A DNA stretch of 58,380 bases from a virus: the IMG/VR virus record IMGVR_UViG_3300020451_000305, positions 1 to 58,380 of that record; one strand, written 5' to 3'. The position numbers and the translations under genes are program-made. The notes under the pieces are model-generated. The model made no database searches. It was not told the origin of the DNA and was given only the letters and a program-made list of their open reading frames with translations. Positions 41,401-47,227 of the stretch are shown here, one piece after another (within the stretch, counting starts at the first letter, position 1; every line of letters starts with the position of its first letter).

Positions 41401-44400
41401 TATATACAAGACTTGTTGTATTTGGAGATAATTCACCAATAACGTAGATATTGTGTGGATTTGAGTTTTCAACATATACTGACTTAAAACTAAGGTTCTT
41501 AGTTCCTGATGCTGGTAATGATGGAACTAAAGCACGTTTCCAAAGAAGACGACCATCACTATTAAACTTAGCAAGCATACCTGATGTATCACCATTAGGT
41601 ACAGAACTATGTCCACAAACATAGAATGTACGATCATCTGCTACTTGAATATCATTAATAGAAACGATTCCAGACTGCTCTTTTAGGAATGCTAGGAAAT
41701 ATGATGCTTTCTTAAATCTTTGTGGATGTGATACTCTAATCTGTGGAGGATTTGTAGGACTATATCCAGAACCAGAGTTAACAATATTAGCACTATTAAC
41801 AGCACCAGCCTCTGTTCTATTCAAAGTAAGTTGAAAATCTTGACCTTGAGTAGATATTAATTCATATGTTGGAGGAATATCATCAGAATAACCTAAACCT
41901 GTCTGAGTTATAGTAACATTTTCAACACCAGGTATAACTTTAACTTTATATGTCTTATTGGTAGAATCTAATATTGGTGTCTCTTCAACAATAATTTCAT
42001 CACCATTACGTAATTCGTGTTCAGTTGCAGTTGTAATACGTCCATATGGCATATCTGATGACATATAAGAGGAATATCCCTGTATAGAAAGACCAGCAAC
42101 AGCACTTACTTTTGCAGAAGCACCAAATCCTTGTGTATCTTCATTATTAAAGAACAATTTATCACTAACTTTATAAGAAATACCTGGATTTTCAATAACA
42201 AATCCATCTATTTGAGCATCTTCAAATTTAGTAGTAGTTTCAATATCAATATCAACTTCAGATCTTGTAGATACTTTAGGGTAGTAATCAAATAATTGTA
42301 ATACAGGTTCTTCTGCAATAGTATAAGGTGTAGTATCTTCTAAGTTATTGATAACACCATCACGGTTTGTATCTTCAATTTCAAAGATTAACTCAAGACC
42401 ATCTTCAGTTACAAGAATATCAGTATCTTGGTTTGGTTGACGATCAATATCTATGTCAACATTTTCATAAGGATCTCTAAATCTAACAACATCAGCAGGA
42501 ATATTTGTTTGAACAGCATTCTGACTGAAGTTCCAAGAATCAGGTTGTGAGTATAGTTGAGGACCGCATACATATGGGAATACTGGATTACCAGCGTCTG
42601 ATGCGTCAATACCGACAAAGTATGCGTATACACCTTCAGGATATTCAGGAGTCTTACAAAAACGACCATTGTATTGATCTAAGTCACCTTCTTGGAAAGC
42701 ATACTCATAATCTTCAATAAATGATCCTGCTGGATAATCTGTTAGTACAGGACCATCTGCTCTAACTGGATTTGGGTTGGTTGCACTATCAAAAAGAAGT
42801 ATTGGTTTAATTTTATATGAAGATCTAATACGACGTACACCAGATGATTGGTTTGTAGCGTCAATATATCCATAAGGACCGTATATTGGGTTTCCATCAA
42901 ATGCCCATCCTAAAATAGGAGAATGTAAATATCCTGTTGATAATTCTTGTAATTGCTGAGTTGATTGATTTTTAAATACGTTATCACCTAAAACATATCT
43001 TAATTGTTTTGGATCTGATACGTGTGCGTATTCACCACCATACTGTGTATTATATCCTGCAAACACATAACCACGTGCTCCGTCAAAGTTTGATCCAAGT
43101 TCTTGCTGAAGGTTACGAGTCCACTCAAATACATTAGCGGTGAATGTTCCTTGAGAACCAACTGCTTCAAGACGAATAGTAGTGCTACCTGTAGTATATC
43201 CAATACCTCTGTTTACAACACTAACACCAATAACTTTACCTCTATCTTCTCCAACGCTACCTATTGACGCTTTTGCTACAGCACCATATCCATCTCCACT
43301 AATGATGATCTCTGGAGCAGTTGTATATCCACTACCAGCAGCAATAATAGCGATAGATACGATTCTACCGTTAATAATAATTGGTTGTGCTACAGCACCT
43401 TCACCTGAGTTTAACTTAATTGTAGGAGATGAAGTATATGCAGATCCTGCTGATGTTATTGCTACAGACTGAATAGGACCTCTAACACTTGCAGTAGCAG
43501 TTGCACCACTACCTTCACCACCTGATATAGAAACGTCAGGTTGTGATGTATATCCTTGACCTGGTGATTCAACAAGAACTCTTGATACAACACCATTTGT
43601 TATAACAGCAGTCGCAGTAGCACCAAATCCACCTCCACCAACAATAGAAACTAGAGGAGATGATGTATAACCAGTACCACCAGTGTCTACTTCAATTTCA
43701 CTTAAAGCACCGTTAACAGTAACACTAGCAGCAGCACCTGAACCGCCACCACCACTAATCTCAATAATAGGAGGATTTGCAGCATCATATCCTTCACCAG
43801 CAGAACCAATAGCGATTGATGTTATACCACCAAACTTAATCTTGCTTTCTGACTTATATGACCACACAGATACACCATTAACCCAACAACCAATCGGACC
43901 AAATGATGTGTCATCACGTTTTGATACAGTTTCTATGACACGTGGTATACGTACAAGTTTACGTTGATTACCTGGTAATAGTGCTGATCCAACAAATGGA
44001 CCTACTTCATAGTTTGGTATACCAGATGATGCAATATAAGAATACTGTGTATTAAAGAATGTATTTTGTACGTTCGTTGTAAAGTCTTGGATAGCAACAC
44101 TTATACCTTCTTCTGTAGATTTTCCTTTGTTCAAGTCAACAGATAATAAGATATTACCTTGAGGAGAAGCATCAGATGGAGCTGGGATATTATATTCAAA
44201 TATAGTTTGACTGATACGTGATGTGACGGTAAATGTACCATTGTATACAGTTGGGTTTGCACCGTAGATTGTTACAGAGTCACCAACAAGAAGACCGTGA
44301 TTATTTGAACAAGTAACAGTAGCAGTCTGATTATTAAGTCCACCTGGTACAATTCCAGTAACGCTAATGAGTTTCTTAACGTTATACAACCAAGAAGTAA

Positions 44401-47215
44401 CTCTTTGGTCTATAGATGTAGATCCTAAAGATGCAACATTTAATTTGTCACCTGGTAAGTAATATGAACCAGTGTCATTCAATACTGTAGATTTTGCATC
44501 TGCAATACCTAAAACACGTAATTTAATCTCATTTGACGCACCCTGATTAACATATACAAAGATATCTGAGAAAATTGTAGTACCAGCATCCCAATCCTCT
44601 ACCACTCCGTTCTTAGAACGTGTACATTCTATAAACTGGTTGAGTGTTTTTTCCTTATATTGCACTACTTCAGAATCATTGATGCGGATTGTACCGTTTC
44701 TTTCTGGCCAACCAATAGTAGAATCCACTGTAATAATCGATTCTGTTGTAGATAATGGTTCAACAAGCGTAGTTTTATACGGAATTGTGAACGTTCCTAG
44801 TAAAGTCTCTTCAGATATTGCTAATTCATATACTGTACCCACACCAGTGTTGATGGCAATTACGTTTTCAATCAATGCTGACGCTGCTTGAACTGATGAA
44901 TCAACAGGGTCAATATACTGCATAAGTTGTGAATCCTGTAGATCTTCAGCAGAACCACTAATTAAGTCAGCACGAAGTACGGTATCTACGTTCCAAGTAG
45001 CCGCAGATGGTTTGATAACCTCATCTTTTGGATAAGAAACATCAACATTTTCGGAGTATAGCATCTTGAAAAGATACTGAGTTGATATCTTCGTACCTTT
45101 AGATGCGTAAAAATCACTAATAGTTTTGATTATTTGCGGAGCATTGACTGTTTCATAATCAATCTCAGCGTTTGGTAGATATTGATTTACGTAACGATTA
45201 TATAATTCTTTGGCAAATAAGGTATCTAAGTTTTTAATTCCAGCAGATACATTATGTGAAGACTGTACAGTATCTGACTCTTTAGAATATACTTGATTTC
45301 CTTTTTGATCATAACTGGTTACAGCAGAAACACCACGCTTACAATTAACAAAAGCAGATGGTTGATATCCACTTCCTTTACTATGAATAGTGAAACCTGT
45401 AATTTCCCCAAAACCAACGTCACAAGATGCTTCTGGAGCAGGAGGAGCAGCAATAAAAACTTGAGGAGGTTCTGTATCTGAGTATCCAGTTCCAAAACTG
45501 GTTATATTGATATCAGTAATTTCACCGTTGAATATGGTTGCAACAGCAGTTGCTCCTGTACCACCTATAGGTTCGTTTGCAACATCCTTTCTATTATCAA
45601 CGATATAAACAGAAGGTGCATCAGTATATCCTTTACCACCAGTTAATAACTCAATATTTGTTACTCTTCCACCAGTTACACTAACATCAAGTATTTGTGC
45701 ACCCACAGGATCTATGACACGTGCCCTTGGAACAGTCATATAACCTTGACCACCTGATACTACAGTAACACCGTTTACCATACCGTCAGAGTCGATTGTA
45801 GCGACTACATTAGCAACAATAGCGTTATCACCAGTAGGAGGATCTAAGTAAATTAATGGAGGTGATGTATATCCTGAACCTTTAGCAATAACAGTAAATG
45901 AATCTGCTTTAATGCTTGTATCGTTTAATAATGGAGAACTTACTTGTGCACCACCTGGATTGATAAATTTGATTGATGGAATTCGATCATATCCACTTCC
46001 TGAACTGTCAACTATAAGTTGTGATACACCTTCGAGAGTATCGTCAACTATTGCTCTAATCTGAGCAGTTGTACCTTCTGTATCAGCAGGAGGGTCTACA
46101 ACAACTGTAGGAGGGTTATTTGCAGAGTAACCTTGTCCTGAAAATAGTAATTGAGTCTCTTTGATACCATTTACAAGTGCTTCCGCAGTTGCACCAGATC
46201 CAGTTCCTAAAGTTGATGCAATACTGACTCTAGGAGAAAAACCTAACCTATATCCACTACCACCATCTTTTACAATGACTGCATTTACTTCATCTCCACT
46301 AATTTGTGATATAGCAGATGCACCAGAACCAAATTGAGGTGCAATCAATTCTATAGAACGTACAACTATCTCAGTTCCTTCTGCAACCTCTGTTTTAAAT
46401 ATTAACTTGTCTTCAAATATTGTATATTCTTCAAATGGTCTTTTTTCAACTCTATTGACAACTACTATAGTAGAAACAGTAGATAAAGGTGAATAACTAT
46501 TGCCAGCTTCAAAAAGATGGAACTCTTTACCATTCTTTGCTACAGTAATCGTATCCAGTGTCTTAACTGGTATACTTGTGTAACCAATTAGGTATCTAAC
46601 AGTATTGATAGCACCTGTAAGTTCTCCTGTAGGGGTAAGAGGAGGCGTTACAAGACGTAGTTTATCTCCTTCTACAAAATAGTCTATATTAGGGAATTTG
46701 AACTCGTTATTGACGATTACAAGCAAATGTTGTGCACTTGAAGGTGATACTGGATCTCCAAGTAACTTTAATTCAAATTCTGTCTTTACTCCATCAAATT
46801 GGTTCGCTATAGGTTCAAATTCTTGTATCTTTCTGTCAAATTCCTGTTTATTAACACCTGGCGTAAAAATAATGTCTGGTGAGTGAGTTATACTCGCATA
46901 ATATATGACTTCATTGTCAATTTGAATAGTTCCGTCTTTCTCTAAGAAATAATTGACATTTTCTGCTATAATATTCTTCTGAGTAGGATCAACTGCCTCT
47001 AAAACAGCAGATTTTGATGAAAGGAAGTTTGGATCAAATTCTCCAGATCCAATATCAGCATAACGCAAAATATTCCCAAGAACATCATAGGGTTTACCTG
47101 ATTTTTCTTGAGATTTGTAGTATTGCTCTAAAAAAGCAACAAACTGTGTGTTATCATCTTTTATAAACTCAGGAATCTGATCCTGAATTCTATGTGAGAC
47201 GGTTACTGCCTTCAT
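26420..47215 (-). CDS. Giant mosaic baseplate/tail structural protein (6931 residues)
   Basis: One uninterrupted 20.8-kb ORF that starts 12 bases after gp6 and ends in TAATG with the YHYH gene. It occupies the gp7 position of T4, but homology to gp7 is not shown. Rough layout: N-terminal wedge-like region with IPEFIKDDNTQFVAFLEQYY (1-250); GSGY beta modules (290-620, 1100-1330, 1700-1800, 2990-3170, 6770-6850); a KDGTIQIDNEVIYY motif near 110 and a related one near 880; a YHYH domain (1430-1540); a propeller-like stretch (1830-2200); LamG-like domains (2240-2450 and 4340-4500); Cys-led helical repeats (3900-6000); HSYPR repeats (5200-5590); HTFVSA repeats (5600-5710); and a C-terminal Ig-like domain with YQWQKKDYGTDTW (6820-6915). 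It is a presumed virion protein of roughly 0.75 MDa. Confidence 0.88.
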   Translation of the reverse strand: MKAVTVSHRIQDQIPEFIKDDNTQFVAFLEQYYKSQEKSGKPYDVLGNILRYADIGSGEFDPNFLSSKSAVLEAVDPTQKNIIAENVNYFLEKDGTIQIDNEVIYYASITHSPDIIFTPGVNKQEFDRKIQEFEPIANQFDGVKTEFELKLLGDPVSPSSAQHLLVIVNNEFKFPNIDYFVEGDKLRLVTPPLTPTGELTGAINTVRYLIGYTSIPVKTLDTITVAKNGKEFHLFEAGNSYSPLSTVSTIVVVNRVEKRPFEEYTIFEDKLIFKTEVAEGTEIVVRSIELIAPQFGSGASAISQISGDEVNAVIVKDGGSGYRLGFSPRVSIASTLGTGSGATAEALVNGIKETQLLFSGQGYSANNPPTVVVDPPADTEGTTAQIRAIVDDTLEGVSQLIVDSSGSGYDRIPSIKFINPGGAQVSSPLLNDTSIKADSFTVIAKGSGYTSPPLIYLDPPTGDNAIVANVVATIDSDGMVNGVTVVSGGQGYMTVPRARVIDPVGAQILDVSVTGGRVTNIELLTGGKGYTDAPSVYIVDNRKDVANEPIGGTGATAVATIFNGEITDINITSFGTGYSDTEPPQVFIAAPPAPEASCDVGFGEITGFTIHSKGSGYQPSAFVNCKRGVSAVTSYDQKGNQVYSKESDTVQSSHNVSAGIKNLDTLFAKELYNRYVNQYLPNAEIDYETVNAPQIIKTISDFYASKGTKISTQYLFKMLYSENVDVSYPKDEVIKPSAATWNVDTVLRADLISGSAEDLQDSQLMQYIDPVDSSVQAASALIENVIAINTGVGTVYELAISEETLLGTFTIPYKTTLVEPLSTTESIITVDSTIGWPERNGTIRINDSEVVQYKEKTLNQFIECTRSKNGVVEDWDAGTTIFSDIFVYVNQGASNEIKLRVLGIADAKSTVLNDTGSYYLPGDKLNVASLGSTSIDQRVTSWLYNVKKLISVTGIVPGGLNNQTATVTCSNNHGLLVGDSVTIYGANPTVYNGTFTVTSRISQTIFEYNIPAPSDASPQGNILLSVDLNKGKSTEEGISVAIQDFTTNVQNTFFNTQYSYIASSGIPNYEVGPFVGSALLPGNQRKLVRIPRVIETVSKRDDTSFGPIGCWVNGVSVWSYKSESKIKFGGITSIAIGSAGEGYDAANPPIIEISGGGGSGAAASVTVNGALSEIEVDTGGTGYTSSPLVSIVGGGGFGATATAVITNGVVSRVLVESPGQGYTSQPDVSISGGEGSGATATASVRGPIQSVAITSAGSAYTSSPTIKLNSGEGAVAQPIIINGRIVSIAIIAAGSGYTTAPEIIISGDGYGAVAKASIGSVGEDRGKVIGVSVVNRGIGYTTGSTTIRLEAVGSQGTFTANVFEWTRNLQQELGSNFDGARGYVFAGYNTQYGGEYAHVSDPKQLRYVLGDNVFKNQSTQQLQELSTGYLHSPILGWAFDGNPIYGPYGYIDATNQSSGVRRIRSSYKIKPILLFDSATNPNPVRADGPVLTDYPAGSFIEDYEYAFQEGDLDQYNGRFCKTPEYPEGVYAYFVGIDASDAGNPVFPYVCGPQLYSQPDSWNFSQNAVQTNIPADVVRFRDPYENVDIDIDRQPNQDTDILVTEDGLELIFEIEDTNRDGVINNLEDTTPYTIAEEPVLQLFDYYPKVSTRSEVDIDIETTTKFEDAQIDGFVIENPGISYKVSDKLFFNNEDTQGFGASAKVSAVAGLSIQGYSSYMSSDMPYGRITTATEHELRNGDEIIVEETPILDSTNKTYKVKVIPGVENVTITQTGLGYSDDIPPTYELISTQGQDFQLTLNRTEAGAVNSANIVNSGSGYSPTNPPQIRVSHPQRFKKASYFLAFLKEQSGIVSINDIQVADDRTFYVCGHSSVPNGDTSGMLAKFNSDGRLLWKRALVPSLPASGTKNLSFKSVYVENSNPHNIYVIGELSPNTTSLVYNPDIVVIKYQSGFDNANNPDGIVQWQRDIAGISGTTRRDYATSIHLDQLGRVMIGGYTDSNSLSPDDMWVALLDLDGSVMEKRKIASASGNEHLHQLLWKANDTFLFCGISDPAGSSDIILGETFYDGVTIEVQWSKIITNSSYKFTDPTMSIDEYGSVYVTATAVNTDGKNYGVLYTKFDNDVYTSTVVSKMFVPTGTYASCKNGGVKFDVFGNIDLSCSVERDFNNVESVTSKISWNSGNILNSAAVSETNGIGYAATVVSSDNSGDTIVAGNKVESVQLAIFNWNTADNLLEDTYNDTLATGTNKAWYATGNAVIDQTKKYDGTSAIKLDAPNSLALQYGADVATSWTVEGFWALGSTQYAANNTTPHLYTVTDNVANEVKVGLDASSGANAGKVFLVLGGSTIYSTATTYVTPFNAEAFVHVAFSKERVGVGNYVYRVYVNGVEAINNTSTTVDVNLKDVTIGPKGTPSSSDSWIGWIDNVAVSQSATRIEAYTPALVTGTNTTTQAFIYKLDKDKTKLGSFTLNDVETGHILTTASNSSYTFNTQSTTVSPWAIGPAGIQILDYGDVVANHVPGSLTFTSTDETFASRTATIPTPGGKKLLLTTTVIPKFYFRDAKYSSIDLVKTLTFNQNATFTKGSTLQQYSVIGGADVVSAYGVIVDTGVNFVKIGKIIGTFDNTKLLKSTAGDANELSQSFVEESTYPQWVTNNPYTTGDIVYNDKKWYTASSTATSGTIAPVHTGGTTTDGNVNWAYTSASGIFIVDLANTSYSGGTLNQFASWKPFSASDYTIKIEEIYSDSTFIKGDTIDADAVNLTFSVDATGKVATFGGLLGVKKISIAATLSKDVVPSGSLVNTDIVYCSATSRHNFEVNDIIFTENFSSNEYNGSFFIKEVFSSRDFTYNLRSTAVQDPTFSGSGSSVSNVNIYAKHPKFLFVRGHQYIFDLDDNSNLGYYLSFSKDNQFKLEYPFINIIREGTPGFTDDDSPTPLVKFIINEDVTNISYYFDPSRTLASNSPVGEGSFIDVIPSPYAGTFTVTGTSNAGKTFDFALLNEPEKTTAAVGNNEFGLPRSSYSTTSSKAIGPIASIKLVNPGGFYQKLPIVSDIASNREIEKVRITNGGTEYVNGIYYNVPIGGDGEGASCNITVTDDGDFTGVITAVELTSAGKGYTTASIDIDAIPGILGPLLAGSGGILDVVIPSEGSGASVFLQGKSIGKIKKLKNNEFGFGYSHDYTLKPEITFPVNLQLFNTALLAQIKITDPGSGYTSTPAVVIEGGGGTGAAADAIVKNNRLSEIIIKDPGSGYSSEPSVTLKSEFNYVVNVDLGYLQFNFPHGITNGAQVQLRAESLGSTVGILPKPSSAGLVSLSSNQTYYAIAGEANGLESDQLRISLTQLDAESGSYITFLTQGEGRQVLLTEVFGGQATAIVETSRFLEGELVYQGSSLELASATGYVSTNEGWQIGPRILKLENYDGVWLSGERVTGQVSRASGLIDNLSIARGTLEIASLTTTPGQFIDDVGKPSEIVQKIQDSYFYQNFSYVIKSQTPINQWRKPVLETNHPVGFNLFGELAITGGKDISGRKVVSDLVKEVNINSFTNINQITSFANAQPIYTEFNNTEVLFRQKRLTNSEEILTSIVKKIDNISEQFDGIKTQFPLNVEGSSVTATEDQMFILLNGVAQSPGTSFSTTGPSIVFSEAPKAPSRIKFRQIQFSQLVITRMTFSTIGGIFPLLGNTVRSLQNEGTALVIDSGVDYIDVLSVVGSFQINDNVLASSTGFNAVLSNVQQLTSKTIYEQGERITNLSGKFAIIEENNLLDGVISDDLVVSRTSGTAAYETGEFEIKFNDIIYSARSKIAASVISIAPYQDAISSQIIDTVDLSPSSTFFGLVFQRVPSITYPNVILDNISETVINPTELYTDTANNQDFLDFENVRNQEIRYDNLTGTDFAAGTDIRLKKLFFTNSSMRIQPDTRAFNAAEALEKNAEFIAEEAVGLMLAFYPSFTIPTGNQNCIDDIVDVLNMIAWQVKFDGNSEVWDIANTYVQGNSIYHVDGQVAQTVYAMERARDLALKCINMEVIVASHTTKQQWRDTTVTPEYVVTDNSHGDARALLLANKWYIAHESLHYAKLQNPGYTVSGGDEHCLSDIVDVIEALGYNTAHGGNDFIWEATDRILHYGVTSGDRNTIVNAFTKAKTMAVQIIQNNAVAKVDTSHGWVQFIDSSITNDPGNCAAVQSTITTLMDILITNLGTTASPGTREAFQAAVTKTAPQADYSSGRLSYPVGDNACVNQTSAVTNFFKIITDTLQDPTGADKTTYQWSIFNLQRVEPAYAFQDAETIKCVKHSYKNKSTGGFFVFGDTVKGITSGNTASVIGSNGGNKWIYSKDPSGAFTVGEYITNTLLTNVGVTVDNLDYAVGTGSLDFNGSAHLTYPATDKLALGDGSVAAGDFTMELWIKATSVSGVQMLLDFRSSTSDTGAFYLLLNNNQIRWNVGNSDRITSTGVVANTWTHIAVTRSTGVTRLFVGGTLAGSYTDNTNYGNLPLKIGANASNSTAFTGHMENFMVKKGIAEYTASFIPSAVYDSSDLNLSFGFDGEAPIPIIKGEIYATFQQSITSTASADGIELWRSEIMTEEVDLSRQVERDCADIIETNKFWIAEEAVGRMKAKYPDFVIPGDTGTSLSGTNKCLRDTYEYIIPAIYKDLRYGGNYNSIIIGRGYLANQQGELAHVNEELLQSMYVWREVAKLCIDVITKDQADLTGEYTTRIRVPNYFSATPGSNITTYIMSLMDDLLDVLGPTGHRFRDGADLLYFNRKCIADEVVYWLEDRYTVNINNVDVNQLYIPGGSPGREKCVRDIRDHIIPAIATDLITGGNSNAQGIIDSYLNSAGFIGDVEHELLPMLEAIGYAKWLMEKALQNLLLSRNENIANLPAGSTDANTIDDFFQFQYTDLPAFRKAYDAAVNYDLTGNIITESTFYPPDPKIYTGSHRALDAANLIGANKRTIAEEAVDLTVKQSAFKHYNFRVPGGKVHCEDDIVDILEGVMHDLRFSVNEKVYEASELYLNTDMGLKHVTDQADETIYAMRMARDMAILAIQNKLGFNPYESAYESGGALGGGGGGIESRPDYDYNAGGGFATSTEAGNKYYDASNEIKNNLRFIATTAVGRGLSQYSSLTFGGYGYQSCVDDVIDVLEAVTFNLAHGGNNIVWYASDFYITISNAVQHINSQATQVKYIFEQARDIAIQVMRQELVTVNGYTEGYAVYDNTITIDNNGATTGQLTPTDAAYTPTNGNLVLTKAGHNLQVGDSITLDPNSLVFNCAFDGNQSNKSYPRPWDPASGATLPITARTNDTFTVDVGTTSNGTHDVGYAIYEEATGNLFLDIGNHNLTAGRHIRLPDNAVTFTCTKDGNSTNHSYPRSTDYASGKSLEVLQVTDSTFTATGATYNPITGIMVITSVAHGFNNGDQVMFDTNSLNFTCSMDNYGSVHSYPRLTDPSHNIYLPVQNKTNDTFEVQVGTSPTQLYSPSNAVYNPTTGDMVITIGNHSLVAGAHIKLADNAFTFTCLEDNNATTHSYPRTTTTTHTSTDASYSGQTGVMTLRVPQHGFANGDQIKIADNSITFRCAEDNYQTDHTYPRTSDPASGSWLEISNVTSNTFEVTVLLSTEIPSTNTTTHTYQTSTSGNITWKKDRAYDVPLTVKSASDTTITVNVLASGRTPSTNTTTHTFISAAANSVSVGGNYTHQFVSATPHGIRFRNGRIKVNVNPTPTSEQYPHTFVSATSGAVEYGGNYAHTFVSASSNAVNWVQGGGGAARCSNQASAITTLMNITVNLFDSSNTSNPRSYLDNITRTLPGEWPLTGERASVRDTTITYDTAGNGECAVVASSINTLFSIPIGVIREAAAGNGSYLVNQSITKTSTPIPYSSGNTLFSGGGICYNVTSAATTLSDLIEDTLGGAPEMYRQAAKLLMFNHEYIDKEAYYKSVNNYTGYTAEIVFGTNIRKAMIYDIITGGNIATIQLVNSWFDSNGNFVAYPGVFRTYLIYHAEAIKEYMVNTVEQDCLNPGPNNSEVPYTNRELRPTATAVHKIHQLFHLVMTGLEKSSLPTVYLTEPVDVGVAVNTDGSIDSVGHKFEAYDLVNYIVLGTAITELDRPQYYIHPNTTANKIYLAEYIDGDVITSLTPGTPGQIHTFSVGVNNGIERVETTYGTRDIPTPIGGGINTADIFFGGTSGAYAEVIRIQDNLANVLYKVEYVPVTHTSGAVKFTNGEVIVKTGATGNSGTVLATDNATYIKIVMTSGTFANSDNLEGVTSGATATASASPHKRILVNFKQGEFIATDIIYSKQDSGKANALIVRNNDGSLLDNQSGRVTYDVSTVVGSFEPGDVIYGSVTDQIIEVEGFNQLPNFGEYLHTTTITRFTYSALITDTGVSDTFQVGDTLQLQNAGQSVGHTFVVTEHDADNNYVYLANETGRFSAIGDDLTVVAGDAAYTLSKIPAGSNFPSVYTQGIAAVTITNTSAYGRIEKIEQIGIRAIIHLGDTSGTFVKNAQIIGDYGFRGACSVAKTLRGRVRRFFRGFDGVQKNFKLTQTNGTAYFPDPAGHMMIFVNGILQPPGGNNAFTAFSDNIQFTEAPAAGSSFHGVYVGKLRQLDDISFDFDSLRNSFNLKLAGVFYSLTLTDGVQSNTILPENNIICQLNGVIQEPGIGFELVGSRIIFSEVPRAGSTFVAFSYVGSDVDVIAATVVPPIEAGDNLFIEGEEFEREVALIESSNSLITFEYTGSVRGRNADALATIEKGRITEAILTNSGDGYTSRPNVDVISSSGFGGKIKALVGLARIDVKNAGQGYVQPTVTVSTTVADTFLGPTGEGVNGGIDIYDPNYIPTGESQAQGEVLIAVASQPVNVTVNQGQTAAFTVVATTTPSGNTINYQWQKKDYGTDTWINIDGATSSVYTTPVTTQGDGGDEFRVGLTSTGATPTLSNAATLTINIGATTVDNFTPDQIFDDN
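29340..35480 (-). repeat. Cys-led helical repeat families within the giant ORF
   Basis: Family A, about 100-150 residues per unit, has EAV...YP.F..PGG...C..DI.D......DL..GGN. I find copies with CIDDIVDVLN (near residue 3948), CLSDIVDVIE (4077), CLRDTYEYII (4619), CVRDIRDHII (4783), CEDDIVDILE (4964) and CVDDVIDVLE (5115), plus a degenerate copy with YDIITGGN (5935). Family B is shorter, of the form C...(S)AITTL..I..DTL: CAAVQSTITTLMDIL, CVNQTSAVTNFF, CSNQASAITTLMNI, CAVVASSINTLFSI and CYNVTSAATTLSDL. The copies interleave with LamG-like, HSYPR and HTFVSA segments. Function is unknown. Confidence 0.7.
30440..31590 (-). repeat. Five tandem HSYPR repeats in the giant ORF
   Basis: Each unit is about 70-80 residues: YNPTTGDMVITIGNHSLVAG, (D/H)xI(K/R)LxDNAxTFTC, two to three residues, DxN, then HSYPR (variants KSYPR, HTYPR) and a spacer ending NDTFEVQVG. 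I count five copies, with the conserved Cys and SYPR/TYPR in all. The pattern is reminiscent of repeats in other marine phage structural proteins. A beta-rich shaft or adhesion module is inferred. Confidence 0.75.
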
Positions 47216-47227
47216 CTACTTTATGAC

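Noticed and set aside
26420-47215. That the giant ORF is an assembly artefact joining several genes
   Set aside because: The frame is open throughout, no internal junction with ribosome site plus promoter is obvious, both ends are packed tightly against their neighbours, and domain families continue across its length. Read data would still be needed for proof.
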